DNA of 64,000 bases from Methanolobus sediminis (GCF_031312595.1 NZ_CP133592.1:2542001-2606000); one strand, 5' to 3'; counted from the first letter of the stretch, positions 26,595-36,512 are shown. The notes: generated from the sequence alone by a model not told the origin. A program made the numbers and translations.

Positions 26595-27185
26595 TCAATC
26601 CCTCCATCCAAGACAGGATTTGATTGTAGAAATCGCTCTGATAAGTGTCTTTCTGCCTTTAATGCTGGATAACAGTCTGGCACCCATTAAAGTTTCAACT
26701 ACCATTTCTGCACGTGATTCGACGGAATCTGAAAAAACAAATTCCCCTTGTTCCAGGCCGGTTCTGAGAATATCGGTAAGCCAGCCAAGTATATCGTCAA
26801 ATAGCAACAGATCCTGTTTTTGAACTTTCTCCGGGAGCTCTTTAAAATCGATTACCACTGAGCCGGGAGGACAGATACATTTTCCTTCATCAAACTCCTG
26901 CAATGCATAATCAAAATAATATTGAAGCTGCTCACGAGCAGACTTTTTGGATTCAACCATTTGTGCAATAGACATAGCTAAGTTGTTCCTCCTTTCTTCA
27001 AGTAAGGCAGCAACTAAGTCTTCTTTTTTAGGATAATAATGGTGTATTGAAGCGTTTTTTATGCCAAGCTTCTGTGAAATGTCCTTGTAACTAAATCCAT
27101 TATAGCCCCCACATTGCAAAAAGTGCCTTGCATAATGGACTATCTGTTGATTAGTAGGGTTAAGATCTGTCATATAAATCCACAT
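26595..27185 (-). CDS. TetR/AcrR family transcriptional regulator
   Basis: A 196-residue TetR protein. The N-terminal helix-turn-helix is complete: ARHFLQCGGYNGFSYKDISQ and KLGIKNASIHHYYPKKEDLV, about residues 18-63. The C-terminal ligand and dimer domain includes GKCICPPGSVVIDFKELPE with two cysteines, and ends near TIKSCLGWRD. The start may be ATG 27185 or 27173. It lies downstream of the YHS-FrhB gene and upstream of the DUF1638 pair, all on one strand. Matching operator-like repeats before itself and before the DUF1638 pair suggest self-repression and control of that pair. The inducer is unknown. Confidence 0.88.
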   Translation of the reverse strand: MWIYMTDLNPTNQQIVHYARHFLQCGGYNGFSYKDISQKLGIKNASIHHYYPKKEDLVAALLEERRNNLAMSIAQMVESKKSAREQLQYYFDYALQEFDEGKCICPPGSVVIDFKELPEKVQKQDLLLFDDILGWLTDILRTGLEQGEFVFSDSVESRAEMVVETLMGARLLSSIKGRKTLIRAISTIKSCLGWRD

Positions 27186-27231
27186 TTTATCTTATTCTTA
27201 TAATAGGTAAATTAAAACTCATACATTAAAT

Positions 27232-27249
27232 ACCTACCTACACATAGGT
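27232..27249 (-). promoter_or_regulatory. Operator-like inverted repeat upstream of tetR
   Basis: Plus strand ACCTACCTACACATAGGT: arms ACCTA and TAGGT in the same spacing as at 26560-26577. On the minus strand a TATA-like TATTTAATG follows immediately. It begins 47 bases upstream of the tetR ATG at 27185. Confidence 0.6.
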
Positions 27250-27356
27250 AGACAATAGTTAAATGAAAAATAAAATAAAGAATAATCTCAAAAGAAGTAA
27301 ATGGTTCAAAGTTATGTTGATGTTTGCATTTACTTAAACAAAAAAAAGATTAAAGG

Positions 27357-28511
27357 TTATTTCCTTTTGTTGAGTCCGTACATCTGCACCTTTTTCATCA
27401 TTGACAGATTAAGAACTTTTTCCATTTCTTGTTTTTCCAGCACCCGGGATTCAATGTATCCACTATCCACAGCCTCATTAAAGATCTCATACCCCATTCC
27501 CGAACGCGCTAAAACTGTAGTCCAGCCATTAGGTGTACCAACTCCTCCAAAAGAAATATCGGCATTTTCGGCAGTCAGATCAGTACAGAATTTGCATGAG
27601 CTGCTTCTATACTGGTCAAATTCTTCCAGTGAGAATACTTTAACTTCTTCATGAGTCTGGAACTCAAACTGTCCCTTGCGGATCTTCATGGCTTCAATAT
27701 CATTAAGCTCCATATTTTTACTTTCAACAAACTCTTTGATACCTTCGTAGTAGAAAGTATCCATGCAGAAAAGGCCCATTTTCAATATATTGGCCCGCAT
27801 GAAAAGATGCAGAAAACCATATGGACTTTTTTGCATTTTTGTAACAGCATCGATATTGCACGCTGTTCCAACAAAGGCAATACTTCTCATGCCCTGTTTG
27901 ATAGCATCCATCATGCCTTCCATGGTCATGCTGTGACTGTAGATGCTCCCTGCAGACTGTATCAGTTCATCATAAGTAGTTGCCACTGTAGGAACAGGTT
28001 TCCATGGCTCCTCCTCTGATTTTGTCGTCACTACAGCACAGTCTATAAGTCCCTCCTCCAGGGCATAGGCAAGCATGGAAGTAACCACAGCACCATCCTG
28101 ACCTTTCAGGTCTTTTATGAGTGTCCTGGAACTGTAAGCGTGTCTTATTTTTCCTATGAGTCCTTCTTCTGTTGTGATCGTCCTTGGGCATTGATTGTAA
28201 CATACACCGCAGGCTGTACATTTATCCACTAGTTTTGGTTGATTTCCCTCAATGGATATGGAGTCACAGGTTGCTGCACACGCTCCGCAAAGGGTGCATA
28301 TTCCCGGTTTAATTATCTCTTTCCTTAATTTTCCAAAAGATATTCGTTCATGATCCTTTAAACTTCTTTTTAGCCTTATAGTTCCCTTTTTCATTTCATC
28401 GAACTTAGATTTACAAAGAGGACAACAGAAATAATAGGTTTTGCCATCATATTCTGTGCTGTATTGACTATCAGGCCCTACTGTTTTTTTGCATATGGGG
28501 TCAGCTGGCAT
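27357..28511 (-). CDS. YHS-domain / two [4Fe-4S] / FrhB-type coenzyme F420 oxidoreductase fusion
   Basis: A 384-residue fusion. Residues 1-45 are a YHS metal-binding domain (DPICKKTV, YYFCCPLCKSKFDEM). Residues 70-130 hold two [4Fe-4S] motifs (CTLCGACAATCDS and CTACGVCYNQCP). The rest matches the FrhB/FdhB family that binds FAD and uses coenzyme F420 (RHAYSSRTLIKDLKGQDGAV; SIAFVGTACNIDAV; CKFCTDLTAENADISFGGVG). It likely moves electrons between F420 or ferredoxin and an unknown partner; the YHS head suggests metal delivery or sensing. The ATG has GGAGGAG upstream. Immediate downstream genes are tetR and the DUF1638 pair. Confidence 0.85.
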   Translation of the reverse strand: MPADPICKKTVGPDSQYSTEYDGKTYYFCCPLCKSKFDEMKKGTIRLKRSLKDHERISFGKLRKEIIKPGICTLCGACAATCDSISIEGNQPKLVDKCTACGVCYNQCPRTITTEEGLIGKIRHAYSSRTLIKDLKGQDGAVVTSMLAYALEEGLIDCAVVTTKSEEEPWKPVPTVATTYDELIQSAGSIYSHSMTMEGMMDAIKQGMRSIAFVGTACNIDAVTKMQKSPYGFLHLFMRANILKMGLFCMDTFYYEGIKEFVESKNMELNDIEAMKIRKGQFEFQTHEEVKVFSLEEFDQYRSSSCKFCTDLTAENADISFGGVGTPNGWTTVLARSGMGYEIFNEAVDSGYIESRVLEKQEMEKVLNLSMMKKVQMYGLNKRK

Positions 28512-29046
28512 ATTTTAAATCTCCTCCAGTTTCCATGCAATAATGGCCACCGGGATCTCGCCACTTAAAAATGAAAGTAATGGGTAGGGAATATACCACA
28601 TTTTCTCTCCGTCAAATTCGCGGTGTATTAATTAAATTCCTGACTATTACTAGATAATATTATCTCTCATTTGTATTGCGATGCTGAACACAACGATGCA
28701 CTTTGATTAGCTTTTTCTCAGTGTTGTTAAAGTTTGTATTTTCCCGGGTTCAGCACAATTAAATATGTCTTATGATACTTGTTCTTTCATAGATTACGTA
28801 CTGTAGGAATCTGTATTAACTGGATATATCTTCTAAATAATTTTACACACTTTGGACAAGGGCAATGAATATCTTTGCAGAGCAGGAAAGAACTGCACTA
28901 TAATTATAACTATAATGTTATGTGACATACAGGCTAATAATTACAAAATAGTTTTACATGAACACCACTTCAAAATATCTTCTGAAAGGCAATAAAATAC
29001 AAGCATGTTTTAAATAATGCTGACCTGAAAAAAGCGGAGAAATAAA
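28512..29046. other. 535-base gene-free region with a long inverted repeat
   Basis: No convincing coding frame. TGCTGAAC at 28682-28689 is matched by GTTCAGCA at 28748-28755, with smaller complementary pieces between (ACAAC and GTTGT). Downstream is AT-rich sequence with several TATA-like elements that could serve the transporter gene at 29047. Its RBS is GGAG just before the ATG. Confidence 0.35.
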
Positions 29047-29892
29047 ATGCTGTCTGTTGAAAATCTTGCAAACATCTTTGGGATTTTAGCTGCACTATCA
29101 TGGGGTGCAGGAGATTTTGTAGGTGGCTGTGCCACCAGGCGGACAAACGCCTATTATGCTGTAATGGCTACACAGATCACAGGTATAATTATGTTCCCTG
29201 TTCTTGCATTGGTCTTTTCAGAAAGCCTTCCTTCACTTTATAATCTCATATGGGGTGGCCTTGCAGGATTTTTCGGAGCAGCAGGACTTATTCTACTTTA
29301 TATGAGCATGGCCAGGGGAAAAATGAGCATCGTAGCCACACTGGCTGCAGTAATAGCGATAATCATACCTGTAATATATTCAGCTATAAATGAAGGTCTC
29401 CCAGGCAGTTTTAAAATTGCGGGTTTTATTTTTGCCCTTATTGGTATCTGGTTCACTGTCAGAATGAATACAGGAATGCAGTTAAAGGTAAAAGATATAG
29501 AATACATAGCAGTTGCAGGTCTATTATTTGGCCTGTTCTTTATTTCTATTGATAAATTCAGTTCTACCGGAATTTACTGGCCACTGACATTTTCAAGAAT
29601 TACGGCACTTATCATGCTGGCAGTATTCATGATAACAACAAAAAAAGTCAATAAACCCATATCCGATGGAACTCTTTTAGTCATCCTTGCAGCAATATTT
29701 AATACAGGAGGTGTTGTCCTCTTTGCTCTGGCTTCTGTAGCAGGAAGGCTGGATGTTGCCACGATCCTGTCATCACTAAGTCCTGCAGTTACCGTACTGC
29801 TGGCTTGCATTATATTAAAAGAACAGCTTGCTCCACGTCAATGGTTAGGAGTAATAGCTTCGATGACTGCTATTGTTCTTATATCGATGTGA
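29047..29892 (+). CDS. EamA/DMT-superfamily transporter
   Basis: A 281-residue membrane protein with ten predicted helices and two EamA repeats. The first begins LANIFGILAALSWGAGDFVG and the second YIAVAGLLFGLFFISIDKFS; each ends near a P-x-x-x-L/A helix, for example SSLSPAVTVLLACIILKEQL. Drug/metabolite transporters of this kind export amino acids or small metabolites, but the substrate cannot be read from sequence. The RBS GGAG precedes the ATG. It is convergent with the large PAS kinase gene, with nine bases between them. Confidence 0.85.
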   Translation: MLSVENLANIFGILAALSWGAGDFVGGCATRRTNAYYAVMATQITGIIMFPVLALVFSESLPSLYNLIWGGLAGFFGAAGLILLYMSMARGKMSIVATLAAVIAIIIPVIYSAINEGLPGSFKIAGFIFALIGIWFTVRMNTGMQLKVKDIEYIAVAGLLFGLFFISIDKFSSTGIYWPLTFSRITALIMLAVFMITTKKVNKPISDGTLLVILAAIFNTGGVVLFALASVAGRLDVATILSSLSPAVTVLLACIILKEQLAPRQWLGVIASMTAIVLISM

Positions 29893-29901
29893 TAATTGTA
29901 A

Positions 29902-32900
29902 TCAGTTATTTTCTGAATCAATAGGAATAGTGAACGTAAACGTGCTCCCTTTGCCAACATCACTTTCAACACTAATATCCCCTGAATGCATTTCTACATA
30001 ATATTTTACAATTGCAAGTCCGAGCCCAGTTCCACCATGGGTGCGGTTAGCTGATGAACTGACTTGCTTGAATGGACTAAAAATAGTCTTTTGTTCTTCC
30101 ATAGCAATACCAATACCATTGTCAGAAACCAAAGTCTGGATTTTGCCATTTACTACTTTAGATTCAACCCTCAATTTACCATATTTAGGTGTAAACTTGA
30201 TTGCATTACTCAGGAGGTTGTACAATATTTGTTTAATTTTTGTCTTGTCAGCATTTACTTTAAGATCATCTAATTTAATATCGGTTTTAAAATCAATGTA
30301 TTTATCTTTGATCAGAGGTTCCATCAAAGTTATACTCTCCTCCAGAACTTCAGACATATTCATTATCTCAGGTTCATATTTCATGTTACCTGACTCTATT
30401 TTTGAAACATCGAGTATGTCATTGATAAGTTTCAGCAGATGATTGCCACTTTTCAATATGTTGGAAACATAGTGGCTTTGTTTTTCATTCAGGTCCCCAA
30501 AGATCTTGTCATTCAGTACCTGAGAAAAGCCAATGACTGAATTAAGTGGTGTACGAAGCTCATGACTCATATTGGCAATGAAATCGGATTTTATCTGGTT
30601 TGATTCTTCAGCCAGGGCTTTAGCTCTAAGTAAAGCCACTTCTGTCTCTTTACGTTCAGTAATATCCCTGCACACGGAGAAAATTTGTGTTTCTCCATTT
30701 AAGGTTGCCATGCTGGAACTGATTTCCACATCGATAAAAGTCCCATCTTTTCGGCGAATAGTTGTCTCTATGTATCGTGGTCTTTCTTTGAAATTCTTAA
30801 AATGCAAACTCATTTCTTCTTGTGTCCACTTGGCATCCAGTTCCCATACATACATCGCCGAAACTTCATCTGGGGAGTATCCAGTCATTTCAGCATACTT
30901 CTTATTAGCCTCCAGTATTTTTCCATTCTGATTGATAATAACGATTCCATCACTGGAATTTTCAATAAGGAGACGTCTTCGCATAACTTCTTCTACAATT
31001 CTCCTCTCGGCCTCTTTTCTTTCAGTAATATCCTGTATCACTCCAATGATAACATTTCTTTCAGCAAAATATTCAGCAGCAGAGTGGATATAACGAATTT
31101 CACCATCATTGACTCGCCGAATCTTAAATTCAACATCGTAACGGATGCCCTTTGTAATCAGATTGCTCATTGAATCTGATAGCATTTGATGGTATTCGGG
31201 TAACGCTAAATTTCGTATATATTCATTAGTATATTCTTTATTACCTTCTATTCCATAGATCTTTCTTGCTTCTTCGGATGCATCGAGCAAATGGGAAGTT
31301 AAGTCGATTTCCCAGCTTCCAACATTCCCCACATTTTGTGCAGTGCGTAGTTGTATGTCTTTTCTGAGTAATTCCATCTCTGACATTTTTCGCTCAGTGA
31401 TATCTGTCAGTAAGAGAGTAAGTCCAATGACAGCACCTTCGTCATCCTCAAGGGGACTATAGGTATTCTCATACCATTTTCTTTCAAGTAATGAGTCACC
31501 GTATTCTTCAACAAGTGTGAAAGCTTCGCCTGCAAGAACCCTGTCAAAATTGTGTTTTGCTTTTTCAACGTCAGCAGAATCTTTAATGTAATCAAGCATA
31601 CAGGCATCAATCTCAATGTCAGCTCCCCATATGTTTTTCATCGTCATTTGATGGTTCTTATTGAATGCAATATACCGATACTCTTTATCAAGAGCAAATA
31701 TAACGATATCTTTTGGACTTTCTATTACTTCCTGCATGAGTTTGTATGCACGTTTATATTTCTGCTCGGTTTGTTTCAGTTTTTCTTCAGCTTTTTTTCT
31801 TTCGGTAATGTCTCTGCATACACAAAAGATGAGTTTTTCACCACCAATGATTGCGGCGTTTGAGCTGACTTCCATATCAAGTAAATTTCCATCTTTTCGA
31901 CGATGTTTCGTCACGAATGTAATTCCAGTTCCCTTAGCATTCTTCGCTCTTTTTCTTAGTTCTTCAGGTTTCGATTGATCATCCCAATCCCATACGTGTA
32001 ACTTGAGAAGCTCATCCATGGAGTAACCTAACATATCTGCATATTTGTGGTTAGCTTCGATGACCTTGCCTTTGTCATTAATAACGACTATACCATCATT
32101 TGACTGTTCCACAAGAATACGTCTTCTGGTAGCTTCTTCTGCAAACTTGGTTTCTGCCCTTTTCTTCTCGGTTATATCGGTATGAGTTCCATACATGAGA
32201 AGTGGGTTTCCATCATCATTCCATTTTATTACTTTACCACGAGCATGTACCCACACCCATTCTCTATTTTTGTGCAGCATACGTATTTCACATTCATAGT
32301 GGTCCAATTCCCCTTCAAAGTGCTTTTTAAGAATTAACTCCGCCTTTTCTATATCTTCCGGATGGACAAGTTCTTTCCATGTCTGAAAATCAAGAGGTTC
32401 CAGTTCATCCAGTGTATATCCTACTATCTCTGCCCAACGTTCATTGAATGAAGTTTTATCTGTCTGAACATTCCACTCCCATGTTCCAACATTTGTACCT
32501 ACAATGATGTTTTCAAGGCGTTCACGCTCTTCTGACAGTTCTTTTTCTGCCAGTTTCCTTTCGGAAATATCCCTGCCAACACCTAATACACCTACAAGGG
32601 TTCCACTCGAATCATACATCGGGGTTTTGATTGTTTCCAGATATTCTGTATGTCCATCTGCAGCAAAGGTGACAATTTCTTCATTAACCAATGGTCTGTC
32701 AGCTTCCAATGCTTCTATATCCTTTTGTCTGAAAAAATCTGCAAGCTCTTTAGCATGGAAATCATAATCGGTTTTTCCAATGATGTCTTGTATACGTGCA
32801 TTAAACAATAGTTCCATTTTAGTATTACATGTGATAAATACACCATTAAGGTCTTTAAGCCATATAATATAAGGAATGGTATCTATAAACGCGTGCAGTT

Positions 32901-33705
32901 GTCTGTCACTATTTTTGAGCGCTATTTCTGCGTTCTTATGTTCAGTTATGTTGATGGCTGCTGACATTACTCTCTGAACACCATTGATTATAACAGGACT
33001 CAATCGGATATATAGCCAAACAAAATCTCCATCCTTCTTTTTGTGAAGCCACTCAAATTCCTGCGGACCTTCTGAGAGAGCTTTGTGTATCAATTTCTGT
33101 GCATCAGCTAATGAGTATGGTGGTTCATACCAGACACCATTCGCATTTAATTCCTCGAATGAAGAATATCCTAAAGAAGTATAAGCTGCAGGATTAGCAT
33201 CAATTATTTCTCCACTATCTTTGTCATGTATCATTGTAGAGATTGGTATCTCTGTAAAAAGGCTCCAGTACTGTTCTTCACTATTTTGAAGCTTCTTTTC
33301 ATATTTTTCTTCAATTTTATTTCTTTCTGTAACATCACGAATAATGGAACATAGCAGATTTTTGTCTCCACTCTTTGTTGGAAATGTGTTTACTTCAACA
33401 TCTCGTATTTCACCGCTGGCGATCCGGTGTTTAAAGAAAAAGTGATTCTGAACTTCATTAATCGCTTTCTGAACAAATGATGAAACTTCGTTTTCGGGTA
33501 GTGAATTAAGGTGGGAAATTTTCTTGTCTGTAAAATCCTCTAATTTCCATCCATAAAAATTACATGCTGCATGGTTTGCATCAACGATATCAAGACTATG
33601 GGGATCTATAAGTAACATAATGACATGGGCATTGTCAAATAGTGTCCTGTATCCTTTGTTTGTAACTTTAGTACTATGATCTGTACTTTTGTGCTGTGTA
33701 CCCAT
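29902..33705 (-). CDS. Very large soluble histidine kinase with eight PAS domains
   Basis: A 1267-residue cytoplasmic sensor kinase. About eight PAS domains follow one another (roughly 18-140, 141-262, 263-390, 391-520, 521-640, 641-775, 776-900, 901-1020), most ending in DITERK-like linkers. The HisKA helix has the phospho-acceptor His in NMSHELRTPLNSVIGF. The HATPase domain shows YNLLSNAIKFTP, DNGIGIAM and GGTGLGLAIV. PAS5 and PAS8 are close copies of each other and of PAS domains in the two kinases downstream (W-D-W/L-D and FCVCRDITERK motifs). There is no membrane helix, so inputs should be internal (redox, flavin, heme or metabolites). No response regulator is present in the window. Confidence 0.9.
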   Translation of the reverse strand: MGTQHKSTDHSTKVTNKGYRTLFDNAHVIMLLIDPHSLDIVDANHAACNFYGWKLEDFTDKKISHLNSLPENEVSSFVQKAINEVQNHFFFKHRIASGEIRDVEVNTFPTKSGDKNLLCSIIRDVTERNKIEEKYEKKLQNSEEQYWSLFTEIPISTMIHDKDSGEIIDANPAAYTSLGYSSFEELNANGVWYEPPYSLADAQKLIHKALSEGPQEFEWLHKKKDGDFVWLYIRLSPVIINGVQRVMSAAINITEHKNAEIALKNSDRQLHAFIDTIPYIIWLKDLNGVFITCNTKMELLFNARIQDIIGKTDYDFHAKELADFFRQKDIEALEADRPLVNEEIVTFAADGHTEYLETIKTPMYDSSGTLVGVLGVGRDISERKLAEKELSEERERLENIIVGTNVGTWEWNVQTDKTSFNERWAEIVGYTLDELEPLDFQTWKELVHPEDIEKAELILKKHFEGELDHYECEIRMLHKNREWVWVHARGKVIKWNDDGNPLLMYGTHTDITEKKRAETKFAEEATRRRILVEQSNDGIVVINDKGKVIEANHKYADMLGYSMDELLKLHVWDWDDQSKPEELRKRAKNAKGTGITFVTKHRRKDGNLLDMEVSSNAAIIGGEKLIFCVCRDITERKKAEEKLKQTEQKYKRAYKLMQEVIESPKDIVIFALDKEYRYIAFNKNHQMTMKNIWGADIEIDACMLDYIKDSADVEKAKHNFDRVLAGEAFTLVEEYGDSLLERKWYENTYSPLEDDEGAVIGLTLLLTDITERKMSEMELLRKDIQLRTAQNVGNVGSWEIDLTSHLLDASEEARKIYGIEGNKEYTNEYIRNLALPEYHQMLSDSMSNLITKGIRYDVEFKIRRVNDGEIRYIHSAAEYFAERNVIIGVIQDITERKEAERRIVEEVMRRRLLIENSSDGIVIINQNGKILEANKKYAEMTGYSPDEVSAMYVWELDAKWTQEEMSLHFKNFKERPRYIETTIRRKDGTFIDVEISSSMATLNGETQIFSVCRDITERKETEVALLRAKALAEESNQIKSDFIANMSHELRTPLNSVIGFSQVLNDKIFGDLNEKQSHYVSNILKSGNHLLKLINDILDVSKIESGNMKYEPEIMNMSEVLEESITLMEPLIKDKYIDFKTDIKLDDLKVNADKTKIKQILYNLLSNAIKFTPKYGKLRVESKVVNGKIQTLVSDNGIGIAMEEQKTIFSPFKQVSSSANRTHGGTGLGLAIVKYYVEMHSGDISVESDVGKGSTFTFTIPIDSENN

Positions 33706-33893
33706 ATCAATCCCTTATCCTTGTCCAAATTAGCTAATCCTTCCTCCTTTTTTCAGGTAGAAACTGATAGCTGCATTTTATATTTGCAATTATTATATAT
33801 TATTGTTTTTATTTACACTTTGTATTATTAGTTTAAATGACAATAAAGGGACTAACTTTTATAACAAGCCAACAAGAAAACAATGGGATTCTA

Positions 33894-35201
33894 ATGACCG
33901 AAAGCAAATCAATGGGATTGTGGTCAGCCACGTCGATTGGTGTCGGTGCCATGGTAGGTGCAGGAATATTCTCCATATTCGGAACAGCAACACAGATATC
34001 CGGTAACGCAGTCTACATATCTTTCATAATTGCCGGAGCAATTGCTTTGTTAAGCACTTATTCTTATGCAAAGCTCGGAGTTAGGTATCCATCGGCAGGC
34101 GGTCCGGTTGAATTTCTCATTCATGGCTTTGGTGACAGAATACTAACCGGGGCTTTGAATCTATTGTTGTGGACAGGTTACATCTTTGCACTGGCATTAT
34201 ATGCAAAAGGATTTGCTCTCTATGCACTGACATTAGTGCCAGTTGCTTCGACCAGCCTCTGGACAAATGTTTTTGCCACATTGATAATAGTCATTTTTAC
34301 AGCCATTAATTTCATCGGTGCAAAGGCTGTAGGAAAATCAGAACTGTTCATAGTGTCAATTAAAGTAGGTATCCTTCTGCTTTTTGCAGTCTCCGGTCTT
34401 TTCTTCATAGATTCTTCAAATCTTTCAGTCACAGAATTTCCATCAACATCAAATATCCTCTTTGGAGCTGGCATAGTATTTCTTGCATATCAGGGGTTCG
34501 GGCTCATAACCAATGCAGCAGAAGATATGATTGATCCTCAAAAGACACTTCCCCGAGCATTGTATCTGAGTGTGATAATTGTAATCTGCATCTATGTTCT
34601 TGTAAGTATCACTGTTATCGGGAATCTGTCAATTTCCACAATATCAACAGCTAAAGACTATGCTTTGGCTGCTGCTGCACAACCTTTCCTGGGAAATTCA
34701 GGATTTACAATTATGGCAATAGCAGCTCTCTTTTCAACATCATCAGCTATCAATGCATCATTGTATGGTGGTGCAAACATTAGTTATCTTATTGCAAAAG
34801 AAGGTGAGTTACCTGCATTTTTTGAAAGGAAAGTATGGAATAGGAGTACAGAAGGACTTTTCATTACGTCAGGTCTTGTAATTCTATGCATCAATCTTCT
34901 TAATCTGGAAGGTATCAGTATGATTGCAAGCGCTTCTCTGTTGGTAATATATGTTGCAGTTAATGCCTCTCATCTGAGATTGGTAAATGAAACAGGTGCA
35001 AAGCACTATATTATATGGTCATCTCTTATTAGTAGCATAGTGTTTTTTGGTATACTGGTGTATTATGAAATATTGAATTCAATAACAACACTGGTAGTCT
35101 TTGCTTTTATCCTTGCATTATGCTTTATAGTTGAATGGGCTTACAGAAACTATTCGAGCAGAATACTAAAAACAAGAACCAATGGCGGTAACAAATTATG
35201 A
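33894..35201 (+). CDS. APC-superfamily amino acid permease 1
   Basis: A 435-residue transporter with about twelve helices. The first helix carries the APC substrate-binding motif GVGAMVGAGIFSIFG, followed by SYAKLGVRYPSAGGPVEFL and AAEDMIDPQKTLPRA, typical of amino acid:cation symporters. The frame is open from 33837, but ATG 33894 (MTESKSMGLW) gives the normal N-terminus. Its end overlaps the start of a second permease by 4 bases. The promoter region is shared with the divergent PAS kinase. Substrate unknown. Confidence 0.88.
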   Translation: MTESKSMGLWSATSIGVGAMVGAGIFSIFGTATQISGNAVYISFIIAGAIALLSTYSYAKLGVRYPSAGGPVEFLIHGFGDRILTGALNLLLWTGYIFALALYAKGFALYALTLVPVASTSLWTNVFATLIIVIFTAINFIGAKAVGKSELFIVSIKVGILLLFAVSGLFFIDSSNLSVTEFPSTSNILFGAGIVFLAYQGFGLITNAAEDMIDPQKTLPRALYLSVIIVICIYVLVSITVIGNLSISTISTAKDYALAAAAQPFLGNSGFTIMAIAALFSTSSAINASLYGGANISYLIAKEGELPAFFERKVWNRSTEGLFITSGLVILCINLLNLEGISMIASASLLVIYVAVNASHLRLVNETGAKHYIIWSSLISSIVFFGILVYYEILNSITTLVVFAFILALCFIVEWAYRNYSSRILKTRTNGGNKL

Positions 35202-36502
35202 GTGATGTTTCGTCAACAAAAAGTATAGGATACCTTTCTGCAGTTTCAATTGGAGTTGGTGGAATGGTTGGCGGAGGAATATTTGCGGTTCTCGGACTTG
35301 CCGTTAAACTTGGCGGAGGCGGAACGCCTGTTGCTTTTGCACTTGCAGGTCTGGTGGCATTGATAACCTCTTATTCCTATGCAAAACTCTCTGTTCGCTA
35401 TCCATCAGAAGGTGGAACTGTTGAATTCCTTAACCAGGCATTTGGTTCCGGTATGATTACCGGTGGACTTAATGTACTTCTATGGCTGAGTTATGTTGTC
35501 ATGCTTTCACTCTATGCCTATGCTTTTGGCAGCTATGGTTCAACATTTTTCCCTGCTTCCATGCAGTCTGTTTCACTTCATATTCTCATTAGTGGAATTA
35601 TAGTACTGATGACCGCGATCAATGTAATTGGTTCCAAAGTTGTGGGCAAATCGGAAGAATGGATCGTAGCATTTAAAATTGCAATTCTTACTATATTCAT
35701 AGCTGGTGGAATATGGAGTCTAAGGTCACAACCTGTTCAGGTTACTTTAGGTTCAAATCCGCTTCAACTGGTTGCAGGTGGAATGATCATTTTCCTGGCG
35801 TACGAGGGATTTGAACTCATAGCCAATACTGCAAATGACATAAAAGATCCTGAAAAGATTCTGCCACGTGCTTATTACACTGCAGTCCTTTTTGTGTTCC
35901 TGCTTTATTTCCTGATAGCATACGTAACTGTTTCAAGTGTTTCAACAGATACCATTGTTCAGGCACAGGATTATGCTCTTGCAGTTGCTGCCAAACCTTT
36001 CCTTGGAAGTTTTGGCTTCAACCTGATTGCAGTTGCTGCTCTCTTATCCACCACTTCTGCTATCAATGCTACATTATATGGTGCTTCACGTGTGAGCTAC
36101 ATTATTGCAAAAGACGGTGAACTGCCGCAAATACTGGAGAAGAAAATATGGAACCGACCTGTTGAAGGTTTGTTGCTGACTTCTTTTATGACTCTGTTTG
36201 TGGCAAATCTCTTTGACCTGTCCAGCATATCAATTATGGGAAGTGCTGGTTTTCTCCTGATATTCGGAGCAGTGAATGCTGCAAATGTTCGTCTTCATAA
36301 GAGGACCAAAAGCAAAAAATGGATATCAATAACAGGAATTGTTGCATGTGCTATAGCTTTACTGACACTTGTCTGGTACGTACTGACAAACTCTCCTGCA
36401 GATATCTATGTACTAATAGTCATGGTATTTCTTGCATTTGTAGTTGAATATGTTTATAGAAAGTATACCGGTAGGGAAATAAAGAAGATTCATTTCTTCT
36501 GA
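35198..36502 (+). CDS. APC-superfamily amino acid permease 2
   Basis: A 434-residue paralogue of the preceding permease with the same helix pattern: GVGGMVGGGIFAVLG in helix 1, SYAKLSVRYPSEGGTVEFL, TANDIKDPEKILPRAYY and the AALLSTTSAINATLYGASRV region. The ATGA overlap with the first permease implies translational coupling. Overlapping expression suggests either two substrate ranges or a heteromeric transporter; APC proteins usually act as monomers or homodimers, so two specificities are more likely. Convergent with a PAS kinase. Confidence 0.88.
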   Translation: MSDVSSTKSIGYLSAVSIGVGGMVGGGIFAVLGLAVKLGGGGTPVAFALAGLVALITSYSYAKLSVRYPSEGGTVEFLNQAFGSGMITGGLNVLLWLSYVVMLSLYAYAFGSYGSTFFPASMQSVSLHILISGIIVLMTAINVIGSKVVGKSEEWIVAFKIAILTIFIAGGIWSLRSQPVQVTLGSNPLQLVAGGMIIFLAYEGFELIANTANDIKDPEKILPRAYYTAVLFVFLLYFLIAYVTVSSVSTDTIVQAQDYALAVAAKPFLGSFGFNLIAVAALLSTTSAINATLYGASRVSYIIAKDGELPQILEKKIWNRPVEGLLLTSFMTLFVANLFDLSSISIMGSAGFLLIFGAVNAANVRLHKRTKSKKWISITGIVACAIALLTLVWYVLTNSPADIYVLIVMVFLAFVVEYVYRKYTGREIKKIHFF

Positions 36503-36512
36503 TATGGGACTT

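Noticed and set aside
28682-28755. The 74-base inverted repeat as a degenerate tRNA
   Set aside because: The length fits, but there is no T arm or anticodon stem at the required positions.
22372-29046. Genomic island with integrase next to the tRNA
   Set aside because: The gene content looks accessory, but there is no integrase, transposase or long att repeat; kept only as a weak possibility.
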